Origin: Glossina fuscipes
Taxonomy: Eukaryota; Arthropoda; Insecta; Diptera; Glossinidae
DNA length: 64,000 nucleotides
NCBI RefSeq assembly: GCF_014805625.2
Contig: NW_023998455.1
Location: forward strand, 369,106-433,105
Direction: 5' to 3'
The position numbers were made by a program, and so were the translations under genes. The notes beneath the pieces were generated by a model, which saw nothing but the letters and a program-made list of their open reading frames with translations, was not told where the DNA came from and ran no database searches. This document shows positions 46,565 through 57,660 of the stretch, in pieces (position 1 is the stretch's first letter; each line of letters opens with the position of its first letter).

Positions 46565-47410
46565 AAAATCGTTATTCTCAAGATTCGATTATTATATGAA
46601 TACCTTTAGTACTTTTACTAAAAAGTTTAACTAAAAACTAAAAAAAAAAAAAAAAAAATTTTATCCTGTTTTTTAACCTTAAATTAATATTAAACTGTTA
46701 AGAACATTAACAAAAATTTATTTCAAGCGAAAATTTTTCACAATCACGTTAATCTAATCACATAGAGGAAATATATGATCGCAAAGTCGTTTGATGTTTG
46801 CCTACCGTTTAAGTCTTTCTGAAAGTAAATCAAATCAAAGAAAATCTTTTCCAAATCATCGTCAAGATTATAAAGTCGGCACGTATTTCCTTAGTTCTTT
46901 AATGGAGTTCTCCAAAGAAGAAAAAAAAAAAGGTGCAAAATTAATTTATGTTAATTTTTTCATCAGAAGAAAAAAAAAAAACAAATATTTTGTATTTTAG
47001 TTTTAATAATAATAATAATAATAAATTATTAGAACGTGTTTTTGAATGTTTATAAGCTGTAATCGATACGTTGCCCGTATGTTATAAATATGAAAAGAAT
47101 TTTGAATAAAATTCTATAAACACACAACCGACAAATTTTCAGTTCGTTATATATATAAATATATAAGATGAAAAAAATGCTTAAGCGATTTATTTAACAA
47201 ACAATGAAAATTCATCTGCTTTACAATGCCATTACAAAGGCTACCCTTCGTACCAAAGTGTGCAAAAGTTATGAATGAGATGTAACGTCTTGTGGTGTGT
47301 TAAGGTTTCTCGATCTTTTTCGCCGGCACTTAACCTTATGTCGTTTATTGTTTCATCTTTTTCAGAAGTCTTTAGGGGAAATTCGAATAATTTGCTATAT
47401 CATCTGCTTT
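46565..47410. other. A/T-rich non-coding DNA
   Basis: An A-run near 46641-46658, a second near 46920-46931, an AAT tract near 47005-47022 and a short TA tract near 47150-47165. No gene is recognised. Confidence 0.5.
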
Positions 47411-47414
47411 ATCT

Positions 47415-47417
47415 GTA

Positions 47418-47448
<31 letters not shown>

Positions 47449-47480
47449 GTATCTCCTTCTATATATATATATATGTATAG
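47415..47480. repeat. (TA)n microsatellite
   Basis: Two TA/ATGTAT tracts with a short 'tctccttct' interruption. Confidence 0.9.
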
Positions 47481-47724
47481 TTTACTTATATATCTTTGCT
47501 TTTGAAAAGATTGCATTATGTTACACTATCAGGTGTTAAATGCTGGAAGACTCGTGCTGGGATTTATGCTTCGAAAATCCTATAGAAATCAAATCATTCT
47601 CTATTAACTTATTATCTAAACATGATCTAATTAATTGTTACCATATGTTAACTGCAAGTTAACTAAGAGCAAATATTGCCTTCTCAAAGTACATTACTGC
47701 AATTCTTTCCACAATTACAAAGGC

Positions 47725-48310
47725 CATTGAACTCGCACTCGCCTTTTTTGTTTTTGTCTATGCGATCAGAGCTTGGCTGGCTGGTCCTTGACTAAGCAGG
47801 CTCACTGATTAACTTACTCATTGCCTACTACAACTTGTTGGCTCGCTGAGTGACCAATTTGTGTAGACGTACTCTCACTATTGACCTCGAACCCGTTTCT
47901 CTTTTTTTTTGTTTTTGTTTGTGTGATCAAAGATTGGCTGGCTGGTTCTTGACTGAGCTACATAAGTGCTTAGTGCTTGCTGTTAAGTGATTTATTTTTT
48001 CATATCGTAAGATCTTGATTAGTTCCTTCATGTACTCGGCTAACTTGCTGGGCCGTCGATTGACTCGTTCGTACGGCCATAGTTTATTGGTTTATTGTTA
48101 TATTTGTCGGACAGTTCGTTTTCTAAATAATCGTTCACTTAGCATGGTTAGTCAATTAAGCAGCTACTTAGCTAATTTAATCACCAGACTTCGCTGACTA
48201 TTATACTCTTAATTAGATGGGTGAAATTAAAGAGTCATCGGTCTGAAGAAATCATTAACTAAAAGATACACCGGCTGAATGGCTCGTTGATTAGATGCTT
48301 GATTGATTAG
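47725..48310. repeat. Decayed tetranucleotide-derived region with 161-bp duplication
   Basis: Words such as 'tggctggctgg', 'ttgactaagc', 'ttgactgagc', 'gactcgttcg' and 'ttgattgattag' are spread over nearly 600 bp, as expected from an old (TGGC/TGAC)n microsatellite. The segment 'tttttgtttttgtctatgcgatcagagc' with 'ttggctggctggtccttgact' (47773) is repeated at 47934 ('ttggctggctggttcttgact') at a 161-bp offset. The 60-codon frame at 48015-48197 is inside this region. Confidence 0.7.
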
Positions 48311-48561
48311 TGATTAGTTAGTTTTTCCATTAAACCGCTTATCCTTCGATTACGGGCATATGGCCAAGCTTTCAGCTGGATACTGGTTTTAATGAGTGTC
48401 TCGGTAGATGAACTCGTTGCTTGTTAATTGCTCGCTGTTACTTCTTTATTTGTTTCTTGAGTTAGCTAACTAATAGTTGAAGAATGAAGTTCGTTGCATT
48501 TTGCTTAGTAAAGGATTTTAGATGGTTTAAGCTTTAATAACACCAACCCTATCAAGTTATA

Positions 48562-48628
48562 ACATAACGTGGTTTGAATTCTTCGATCGGAAATCGCAGA
48601 GGTCCTACACTAAGCTACCCTTTTGATT
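48562..48628 (-). repeat. Possible SINE family A remnant
   Basis: On the minus strand an A-box-like 'gggtagcttagtgtagg' is followed after about 25 bp by a B-box-like 'agaattcaaacc'. There is no recognisable tail, so this is weak. Confidence 0.35.
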
Positions 48629-48634
48629 TAAAAT

Positions 48635-49400
48635 CATTTTTCGAACAGATCTAAGCTTATCTGTCCATCTATCCTCCTGATATGTGTCCATGTATTCTAA
48701 AGTTCAGGTCACACTGATTTATTTTTGCCCAAGGGATCAACTTTCAACCACTTCCCCTATAAGGCCTTGTCTTACAAAGTCGTCATATGAAAAAAAAATC
48801 GCAAGTTTTGAAATTCTTCGGCAACAATTCCTCTCTAATTGTTTTTCAGCATTTTAGATTGACGTGAAAAATTTGGAATAGATGGGTCAATCTTTTTAGC
48901 TCTCTGCCCTAAAATTGTTCCTACGTCAACTGAACGTTTATTTAGTAAAGAAATCAAGTTTCAATATTTTCTGGTGGTCGATAAAACTAATTTGATATAG
49001 AATTTGGATCACCTAGGTGTATTTGTTAGACTCCATTTCAAATAAGGAGCCTCATAAAAAATAAAATTTTTATATGACAAACATATCCATTTGTTGGTAT
49101 TTCACGACGAAACTTGTTCTATAAGAATAATTTGTTATAATACTTAACTATATCAAGTTTGAATCAAATAGGTCTTTTTCTTGAGTCCCTCCATTTGTAA
49201 ACCCTTATACGAAGACAATGTCGAACTTGTATTTTTTTTCTTTTAAGAAGTAAACTAAGTTTTGCTAAATTTGGATCACCGCAGGTGGATGTGATTATAT
49301 TAGAAGCTTCCTCCAAGATAAGGTCTTTCATGAAAAGTATAATTTTTGGTTCAATATCACGAAAATGAGTGAATGAAGTTGTATTAGGTAAGGTTGCTCA
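48635..49400 (+). repeat. GTCY-type dispersed repeat with four internal tandem units
   Basis: A core 'aagcttatctgtccatctatcc' at about 48653 and a distal 'gcccaagggatcaactttcaacc' block are followed by a reiterated phrase: 'aaatttggaatagatggg' near 48869, 'gaatttggatcacctaggtg' near 49003, 'agtttgaatcaaataggtc' near 49156 and 'aaatttggatcaccgcaggtgg' near 49268. Spacing is roughly 110-155 bp. Each is followed by a 'tccatttcaaataaggagcctcat' or similar stretch. The phrase pattern resembles the internal subrepeats of long brachyceran copies of this repeat. Confidence 0.7.
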
Positions 49401-49419
49401 GCTTACCTAAAGGCCGGTC

Positions 49420-49770
49420 TTACCCGACAATACTGTTTTTACTATCCTATACCATATGTGGCACAAGGGTATATTAAATTTGTGCGGATGTATGCAGCAC
49501 CCAAAAGGACTTGAGATACGCTGACCATTTATTATACATATATTATATCCGAAAGTCTTTCTGAACCGATTTAAGCTTGTCTGCTCGCCTTATTTTCTTG
49601 TGTTCAACTTGCAGGTAAGAATTTTTGAAATATTTTAACTCAGTACACTGACGAGTTTTGGCACTAGGACGAACGCTATTGAAAATGGTGCCAAGGAAAC
49701 GGATCCCTTTTGTGACTACGTCCCGTATAAGACCTCATTTGGAATTGTTTAGAGTATATAACGTCGTGCC
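49420..49770 (+). repeat. GTCY-type dispersed repeat copy
   Basis: Order: 'ctataccatatgtggcacaagggtat', 'attaaatttgtgcggatgtatg', 'cacccaaaaggacttgag', 'tctgaaccgatttaagcttgtctg', 'ttgtgttcaacttgcagg', 'gacgaacgctattgaaaatgg', 'aaacggatccctttt', and 'ccgtataagacctcatttgg'. This is the clearest plus-strand copy and contains every block used to recognise the others. Confidence 0.85.
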
Positions 49771-49899
49771 ATGGCCCACTATAGCGCATTTACGTTGACT
49801 TAAATGTAAAGAAAGATTGCAAGGCACAAACAGAAGCTGACAAAAATAAATCACTTAATGCCTTGAATGCATTTTCAAAGCAAATCATTCGATAAAATA

Positions 49900-50561
49900 A
49901 CTGCGAACAATGTCCATAACAAAATAATTCTTTACAAAGAATTTTTTTTTGGTTTTTGAAAATTTTTTTTAAATCGATTCAGTTAGAGTCCTAGTAGTAG
50001 ATATAAAGGCCGTCCCATTACCTTGAAAAAGCTTATGATCTTAAAATAATATTTTTATACCACAATAATAATTATCACGTTATGCTTGGACCTCGCCATG
50101 AAGTACATCATTATCGTTACATTTCTATTACAATTTTTTCCCTTCTCTTTTTTTGCTTTTGCATTCGCCAACCAATCACTAAAAGAAAAAGCAAAAACAT
50201 AATTGTTATAGTTTTTCCAAAGTCTTGCATCATCTTGTGATTGTAATGCAAAAAAAAAAAAATAAATAAAAAAAATAAAAAAAAAATTCCATAAAAATCA
50301 TAATGCACAGAGAAAATATGAAAAATATCTTTTTAATCAATCTTATACTGAAACCAAAGTTACTGACCACATGATATTAAAAAAAAAAAAAAAAGTAAAA
50401 AAAAAAATAAAAAAAATACTTTATATATATATATATGTACGAGAAATACAGAAGAGATAAAGAGAGACAAGACATATAAAAACGCCCTCAATTTCATAAT
50501 ATTTGTATAGGAGGAAAATTGCTTCAAGAAATTGCAATAAGCAACTAGACCAGCCGAAGCG

Positions 50562-50594
<33 letters not shown>

Positions 50595-50650
50595 TAAGCA
50601 GACAAGCAACCAAGTGCTCGTTGAGTGAAAATATGTTATAAAGGAAATAT
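49900..50650. repeat. A/T runs and an (AAGC)n microsatellite
   Basis: T-runs near 49941-49970, A-runs at 50250-50286 and 50380-50416, a TA tract at about 50423-50435, and a clean (AAGC)n tract at about 50563-50593 followed by worn AAGC-like units to about 50615. The frame reading LLACLLACLLA is a translation of the latter. Confidence 0.9.
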
Positions 50651-50979
50651 AAATAATTAAAAATATCTATATTCACTTTTATTGGAGCAAAACAAATAAG
50701 TAAGTGAAATATCATAATCAAAAAGAGGGACAGAGATGAACAACTATCATCAAAGTAATTTCTTTAAGTAAATTAAAAACAAAAATAAAAAAAAAAACAG
50801 AAAAGAACCAAAAAATGTATAGTTTTGCTATCTCGATTGATTGAAAACATTTAAATAAAAAATATTTCAAACATTTTGATTACTTGCTCCAAGAGGATTT
50901 TTTTTAATTTAACTTAACACATTCGCGAACGTAAACGTTATATGCCTTGAAATTTTGAACCTAACTATTTTTAATACAA

Positions 50980-51480
50980 GGGTCTATTAAGTTTGTGGGA
51001 ACGTGTGTAAAGCCTTTGAGGTTTCTGTCCGTATGTCCGCCTTGGTTTCTTTTGTTAAGATACATCAAATTTGTGCGGATGTGTGTAGTAACCAGAAGGG
51101 CTGGTGGTGGATGCAACTTTTGTTTAACTGATCGATTTATTTTCCGAATCAATCGAGGCTTGTTTGCCCGCGTATCTGTTTTGCTTTTTTGTATTAGGAT
51201 ACATTAAATTTGTGCGGATGTGGGTAGTACCCAGAAGGAACTTTTATTACACCTATCGATTTACGGTTAGTTTCTGAATCAATTTAAGCTTGTCTGTCCG
51301 TGTGTCCGCCTTGTTTGCTTGTGTTAGGGTATATTAAGTTTATGGGCATGTAGCTAAGCCTTTAGGCTTTCTCTGCATATGTCCGCATATGTAAGGCGCA
51401 AAAGGACTTAAGACAGACCAAATCTTTCTAAATCAATCCTGCTGCTTCAATCAAGACTGTTTGCCGAGCTGTTCACGTAT
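50980..51480 (+). repeat. Four tandem units of the GTCY-type repeat's proximal part
   Basis: 'attaagtttgtggga' at 50986, 'atcaaatttgtgcggatgtg' at 51064, 'attaaatttgtgcggatgtg' at 51203 and 'attaagtttatgggcatg' at 51333. The spacings are 78, 139 and 130 bp. Each is associated with a 'tgtccgtatgtccgc', 'gtttgcccgcgtatctg' or 'tgtctgtccgtgtgtccgc' core and a 'ccagaagg' phrase. The same proximal part is single in the 49.4-kb copy, so these units were amplified locally. Two overlapping frames (50961-51152 minus, 50995-51207 plus) are by-products. Confidence 0.8.
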
Positions 51481-51790
51481 TTTTATGTTTTTTTTGCATT
51501 GGGGGCCATTTGTGAGACATTTTGATGAAATTTAATTCTGATCTAAGGACAAAAGTTATTGAAAATAATTCGGATCGAATAACTTTTTCCCATGTTCTGG
51601 CGTTTTTTTTTAACGATAAGTCGCGAAATATATATTCGTTTTTTATTAGAAAAGATGGGTGTACAAAAGATTCGTTCACGGCCGTACGTGATTGTCTTAC
51701 CTATTTTGAATTTATGTCCCCGTCCTTACGTCAGATTTCTATTAAAATCATCCTCCATATGATTGTTCAGAAAATGAAATAAATCGCCCG
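51480..51790 (+). repeat. GTCY-type repeat, distal part
   Basis: 'ttttgatgaaatttaattc', 'ctaaggacaaaagttattgaaaataattcggatcg' and following text match the distal blocks at 49.67 kb and 44.66 kb. It continues the tandem units just before it, so 50.98-51.79 kb is probably one insertion with internal amplification. The 86-codon frame at 51522-51782 lies in it. Confidence 0.7.
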
Positions 51791-51799
51791 ACAAGCACT

Positions 51800-52263
51800 A
51801 AAACGGCTTTAAAAGGAATTGAAAATTTTATGTAATCATGAGAAATAACGAAAGCTTTTAAAGCTCAAGAAGATATTAAACCGGCTACGATTTTACAATC
51901 AATCAGCCACCAAGCAATCAGCTCATTGACTTATCTGAATTGAGCACAACGGCTAAGCTGTATTATTCATTGCTATATCTGCTGCGTAATTTTCAGTTTC
52001 TCTCGCCTGCCCGCCTCCTAAACTTAGCATTCGGACTTATTCTGTGCATCCTAATTAATGCGACTGTTAAAAATGCATATGTAAATCACCCATACGTCTT
52101 GTGCTTATTTATTCACAATTTTATGTAAAAAATAAATTGAATTTAAAAAACATATTCTTTCATAAATATAAATATATATGTATACATACATAGACAATCT
52201 TATATAATATAATAATATATATATAAATTTATCCGCATTTATTTCTTATTATCAAAAAAGTAT

Positions 52264-52301
<38 letters not shown>

Positions 52302-53000
52302 AATTCTTTACTGCTGATGCTGCAACTACTACTAATACTGCTACTACTACTACTACTACTACTATTGCTCTTACTAATACTTCTACTGTGTACTTGTCCT
52401 TATAAGTATCGCGTAAATGTTGTTGTTGACGATTATCCATAAAATGAATTGTTTGCAGTTTGGTTAAGTTGTTGTTGCCGTTGTAGTTGCTGCACTTTTT
52501 CTTTTTCTTCTTCTTCTTCTTTCTCTTTATTTCTGTACGGTTTTTCCTTAACTGCATACTTCACTCCCTAGCGTACTTTAGTTGTTTTTTCTTCCATTTT
52601 TTTTTTTTTTTTTCATATTCATTGCTTACTCTTTACTGCCCTTACTGCTTCGTCCAGCTGGACAATTTGTTTAATAAGTTCGTTGTTTTTTTCTCACTGC
52701 TCGTTTAATAAGTGAGAAGGGCAGACTTATTGATAATTATAGTGGTACTGGTCACTGTACGGGGATGTTGGTTTTTAGTTTTATTTCTCGTCCTTTCAGA
52801 ATTTCGCTTTTTTTTTTTTTAATAAGTACAACAACTTCGATTTCATGCTTAGTGATTATCATGCTCTTAGAAATTATAAATGAATTTCCGAAGTAATATT
52901 CTGTAAATAATGTCATTAACGAGAATTTTGCTAAAGTTTATTTTAGCGGTTCTTTCTATTTGACTATCTTGCGCCTCTTTACTATAAGTGATGATAATAT
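51800..53000. repeat. Low-complexity region with (TA)n, (ACT)n and T runs
   Basis: TA tracts at about 52165-52225 and 52266-52298, an ACT tract at about 52326-52365, CTT triplets near 52500-52525 and T-runs at 52596-52612 and 52808-52820. No gene is recognised; the frames in this stretch are compositional. Confidence 0.8.
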
Positions 53001-53251
53001 TAATGAAAAATGAGAAGAGTAGTTGGCAGACCATGTCAAGTATTTCTGTTTTTTTGTTATTGCAAAATATTATTTCATAAGAAACATTGTTTTTTTCTAA
53101 AGGTTTATGAAAACAAAAACAAATTACAGACGAATATGGTTGACTACCAAATACCCTTCAGCATTTTATATAGTTCTTCATCAAAAATACCCTACACTAG
53201 ACATTATCGCCTTATACAGGTTTACTTACTTCTTGTGAGAAGCCATATATT

Positions 53252-53637
53252 GAAGGGTGACAAAGGTCATCAACGTATGGTCTCTGATTTGCTGATGCAA
53301 AAGCTTTCCCTCTCGTCCGTATTACGTAATCTTGTATGGGGTCCAAACATACGTCTCCTTTTGTATGAAAACAAACGGCTTTTACTTCATCTACTATCTG
53401 TGGAAAAGAGGAGGTTTCTTCTCGTGGGTAGCCTTGTATGGAAGGGCCACAAGGGCCACCAACATACGATCTCTTACTTCCTGTTGATGCTATGAAAAGT
53501 TTGAATCAATGGAAAAGCCTTTCCCCTTCGTTCGCATTACGTAACCTTGAGTGGGATTCAAGCGTCTTCATAAGGCTCCCTTTATATGAAAATAAGCGAC
53601 TTTTATTTCACCTACCTTTCCCCGAAATATAAGAGGC
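53252..53637. repeat. Diverged two-copy tandem duplication (about 170 and 196 bp)
   Basis: Copy 1 (about 53252-53420) and copy 2 (about 53441-53637) share, in order, 'gaagggtgacaaaggtcat' / 'gaagggccacaagggccac', 'ttgctgatgc' / 'tgttgatgct', 'aaagctttccctctcgtcc' / 'aaagcctttccccttcgtt', 'ttacgtaatcttg' / 'ttacgtaaccttg', 'cgtctccttttgtatgaaaac' / 'ggctccctttatatgaaaat' and 'ggcttttacttcat' / 'cgacttttatttcac'. Copy 2 carries about 20 extra bases. A 161-codon plus-strand frame (53010-53495) runs through copy 1 and into copy 2. The two copies are also read in different frames, so I do not regard it as a gene. It is moderately GC-richer than its surroundings; origin unknown. Confidence 0.8.
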
Positions 53638-53639
53638 TG

Positions 53640-54255
53640 ATGCAAATAGCTTTGCTCCTAAAAAAGATAATAGAACGGAAAATAGTATCGGCATTTCTAC
53701 TAAATGAGATTGATTTCAAGGTTCATGTAAGGCCCTCAAGTTGCTATGAGTAAATTACATTATCTCAATGTCGAGTTTAATGAGTCGTCACACCACTTCT
53801 TTTTGGCAGAAAGCGATGAAAGCTTCTTGAGGACTTACCTGATGGTGTGGTACATAATGCCATATAATGCTATATATAGTAAATCTATCTCTTAGTTTCA
53901 TTTAAGTAAGTATGTGTTTACCGGTATAAAGCTAATCTTGTGTAAACTTAGTTAAGTTAAGTGTATCCAAATTTGATCATAACTGAAGCTACTACTGCTT
54001 TCAATGTTAAGGCAGTGTTTATACATCAACGCATTAATTTAATTTCTTGCATGTATTTTGATCAGCGATATCTATTGATGGAAATAGTAAAGCAATGCAA
54101 AATATCAATGTACACAGCGATTAAATTCGATCAATTTGCCCATTCTGTACATAAAATAAGATTTCTTCATTTACTATTATTGGCTTGTTCAGGGTATACA
54201 GATGCTAATCAAGGACCGCTCAAGTTTACATTACCGACATTCATTACTCTTGTTG
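53640..54255. other. Unrecognised non-coding DNA
   Basis: A 99-codon plus-strand frame (53961-54260) ends directly before the mariner relic and has no transposase-like residues. I see no domain. No RNA gene is visible. Confidence 0.45.
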
Positions 54256-54259
54256 TGTG

Positions 54260-55107
54260 AGTTGCGGGGACTACAGAAGCCCATTAAACAATTTTAGAAG
54301 TCTAAGGTGACACAGGTCAACGTGATAATCTCGATATCAATGACAAAGAATGACGTGGAGGACCAGAAAATTTGGAAGACAATGAATTGTAAGACTTAAT
54401 GGACGAAACCCTAGCTCGAACTTTCGAACAGCTTAGCAGTTGATGAATCAACGATTTTTAGATGTTTATATGCGATAGGGAAGGGCCAAAAGAAGGGAAA
54501 TGGCTGCTATAGAAGTTGGCTGAGAATGTAATTTCCGATCGGTTCCAACTTCGAGGTTTCCTTGCTTGTCAGGCAAACAGTGCTTTGTGGCGTATTTTAG
54601 CGAGTGATGGAAAGTGAATCCGTTACGACAATCCCAAGCAAAAAACGTCCTGCGTTAGCCCGGCAGAGTCATCAATATCAACGTCGAAGCGGAATATTCA
54701 TGGCCATAAAGTTTTGTTGTGCATATGATGGGATCAGGAAGGTGTAGTGTATTACGAGCTCTTAAAACCGAATAAAGCTGTTACTGCAGATGTCTACCGA
54801 TCTCAATTGAACAATTTCAACGATGTACTGTTTTTAATATGCTTGGCCACACGTTGCAACAGTTGCCAAGGATACACTGTTGCAGCACGAACGGGAAGCT
54901 GCTCTCACACACACCCAACGTACTCACGATATTCACTTTTGTTTTGATTACCACTTGTTCCGATCTATGCGGCATGGCTTGGCTGGCACGCAAAATAGGT
55001 CGATGCTTGGATCGCTGCCAAACCAATATCGCTTTTTTCGACACTTTACCACCCTGTTGCCAGAAAGATGGAAAAGGGTTGTAGAATATGATGGATACAT
55101 ATTCTGA
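54260..55107 (+). pseudogene. Decayed mariner-family transposase
   Basis: A mariner D,D34D transposase relic, readable across several frames. In order: 'LDINDKE' and a GRP-like piece, then 'LEDNEL' near 54349-54393; a worn helix-turn-helix region; 'EGKWL' near 54498; the first catalytic aspartate (GAT at 54606), followed by K-stop-IRYDNPK (the tryptophan of DEKW has become TGA); 'NIHGHKVLLCI'; 'WDQEGVVYYELLKPNKAVTADVYRSQLNN' from about 54728 to 54820; 'AWPHVA' at about 54842 with the second catalytic aspartate region disrupted; and an intact C-terminal frame with DYHLFRSMRHGLAG (third aspartate at 54946-54948), 'LLPERWKRVVEYDGYIF' and a natural stop at 55107. The last 88 or so codons are uninterrupted. 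It cannot be active as it stands. No terminal inverted repeats were identified. Confidence 0.9.
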
Positions 55108-55109
55108 TT

Positions 55110-55920
55110 AATACATTATGTACCAATAAATGCATTTTTCAAGCAAAAAAAGAGATCAAAATACATGCAAGCACCTGTTATCTCACAAATAGTCAAATTG
55201 CAATTGGGTTTACTCAATATCGGAAGTCAGAAAACGACCACTATTTTCAAAAGTAGCGAATACTAAGCTTATCATCACATTCTGCTTTAGAAGAAAAATT
55301 TTCTTTGGCTGCATTTTAGCCAAACACAAGCAAACCAATAAATAAATAAATAAGTAAATGTGAACCGATTCACTTCAAATTTAGTAAAATGAATTTTCAA
55401 GTTGAAAAAGTTCACTATTCTTAACTTCATATTTTCATCATAACCCACGAAAAATCGAAACTTATTGCAACATAAACATTTATCCCTTATGAGACTCAGT
55501 TAAGGGATTATGATCATTATTCATGCCTTATTCATCTATTCTATCATCGAAGAGAACTCGTGACAAAGAGATAACTCTGCTTTCAATTTCGATATATAAT
55601 AGCTATCTTCGGTCAATGTTGATGACCCTTCACATTCCTAAAATTTCATTCAAGAGAGAAACGTTGACTTTCAGCGGAGCCATCAAACTACTACTAATGA
55701 AAGTAAGAAAAATGAAAAAAAGAAAAAAACTTTACACTCGTATAAAATTCGAGTTTTCTTCGCAAATATTTTGTTCATTAAAAAAAAAAAGAAACAAAAA
55801 TAAAAATCTAAATATAATTATGAAGAAAGAAGAAAACAAAAAAAAAAAACAAACCTTGACTGCTTAAATTTCCGGTTTCCTATGCAGTAAAGTAACACTA
55901 TCTCAGCCTCATATGTATGT
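55110..55920. other. AT-rich non-coding DNA
   Basis: AAT/AAAT units near 55340-55352 and A-runs near 55780-55850. The 114-codon frame at 55523-55867 is K/R/N-rich at its end and has no recognised motif. Mariner terminal repeats were looked for near 55110-55150 but none was certain. Confidence 0.5.
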
Positions 55921-55929
55921 TTATAGTAA

Positions 55930-55990
55930 ACTGATGAATGGATGGATGGATGGATGGATGGTTAGAAAGATGGAAGGATGGATGGATATG
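55930..55990. repeat. (GGAT)n microsatellite
   Basis: About seven 'ggat/atgg' units with a short interruption. The frame translating to HPSIHP is a by-product. Confidence 0.9.
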
Positions 55991-56504
55991 TAACTGCAAA
56001 CATCTGTAGAGAGAACTCTTGGCCTCGCATTAAAAGTTAGAAAGAAAACTCTGAAGATAAACCTTCGCGGTGAGATGATTTCTTCCAATACAACGCCTAT
56101 CCAACAAGGAAAGCAAAATGCTATGCAGGTTACATGCAAAACCATCTTCATCGTCTCGCACTATATTTGAAGGCTTAGAGAAAAAGTAAAGCGTACAAGC
56201 TAAAATAAAAACGCCAAAGGAAAAAAGAGATTTCAAGTTTTCCACATCACCACAAACTATGATAGAAACTGTAAACTGTGTAGTGAAACAAATGAACTGA
56301 TATTCGTTTGTTAGTGGGCGAGGGGCGTTTAGCGGCGAAGGCGGTGGGTTAAAATGGGGGGCAAGATGGAATCGAGTGAGCTCTGTTCCTCCCTTTGCTA
56401 AGAGTTCAGCTCGTTTTAGTTGGTTTCACAAATAAATGAAGAAAACTTACAAAAGCAAGAAATTTTAATGATGCAAGAGTATGCAAAAGTGTATCATCTG
56501 CATG

Positions 56505-56540
56505 CATACACACACACACACACACACACACACCCCCATA
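56505..56540. repeat. (CA)n microsatellite
   Basis: Clean CACACA tract followed by 'cccccataccccct'. A short GC-richer patch with 'gggcgaggggcgtttagcggcg' precedes it at about 56316-56340. Confidence 0.9.
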
Positions 56541-56811
56541 CCCCCTAAACACACTCAATATTAAAGTAGAAAAACGAGGTAAAAAACAATCTTACGCAGA
56601 GACAGACACACGCACCGAATTTATTCACACACTCTAATTCACCTGAACTCGTATACAACAAAAATGTGCAGCGCCGATCACTTTACCGCACCATTGCCCG
56701 TTGCATTTGCTTGCAAGAGACGTAGAGAAGAGTTTCTCTGGATGAACATTTCCATTTTTAACTATCTATGTACACTTTATGTGTATGTTTATTCACATGC
56801 ATATGCACACA

Positions 56812-57372
56812 CGCATATATATATATATATATATATATGAGTTAATGTTAAAAAAGTCAGATATATATATAAAGTCGTTATCCTTATCTTAGAAAAAAAT
56901 GTTTTTTTTTTTTTTTTTTTTTCTTTTATATGCAAACGTATACGCTTGCATTTCACACATCATTTCAAATTTTACTTATTTAACTTAAGAGAACACAAGT
57001 AAGCATTCGTTCGTGTTTATGCAAACGTTTTTGAAATTCTAAAGGAAAAAGAAAAAGTAATGAACAAAAAATAAAACTTGGAAGAATTAATAATAATTCT
57101 AGATTATTATTATTTTTATTTTTTTTATTTTTTCTTGTGCTTTAACAAGAAGTTTTTCATCTTTTTCTTTCTTCGATAAAATAAATTTTCTATTTACTCT
57201 ACGTATGGCAAACTGGTGACTGACTGACTGAATACTATATTCATACATGCACGCAAACATACATTCTTACACATGTCTATACATATGCGTATACATGTAC
57301 AAATATATATATTTATATAAATGTTCACATTAAAGACACGACAGTTTAGACATCCTTGTGAATTCTCTTGAC

Positions 57373-57417
<45 letters not shown>

Positions 57418-57592
57418 GCACGCTAGATATGCAATCTAGCGAGTAAGCAGGCAAGCACATCACAAGTATTTAAGCAAACACAGTTTTCTTGCCTCATTTC
57501 ATATAAGTACACCTGTGCAGGTGCATAGGTGTATGTCTACGCTTAAGGAGAAATTCTATCTTATATTTTTCTATATATACGTACATATCTAC

Positions 57593-57625
<33 letters not shown>

Positions 57626-57660
57626 TACATATATATATCTTCTGCATCCTAAATTCATTG
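56812..57660. repeat. (TA)n tracts with T runs
   Basis: TA tracts at about 56815-56838, 57303-57320, 57377-57413 and 57588-57640, and a T-run at about 56901-56921. No gene. The 71-codon minus-strand frame at 57561-57776 translates these repeats. Confidence 0.9.

Noticed and set aside
53010..53495. 161-codon open frame on the plus strand
   Set aside because: It runs through a tandem duplication whose two copies are read in different frames, starts in AT-rich DNA without a recognisable domain, and has no known motif. Treated as a repeat instead.
55523..55867. 114-codon plus-strand frame
   Set aside because: The second half is K/N/E-rich from A-runs and the first half shows no known motif.
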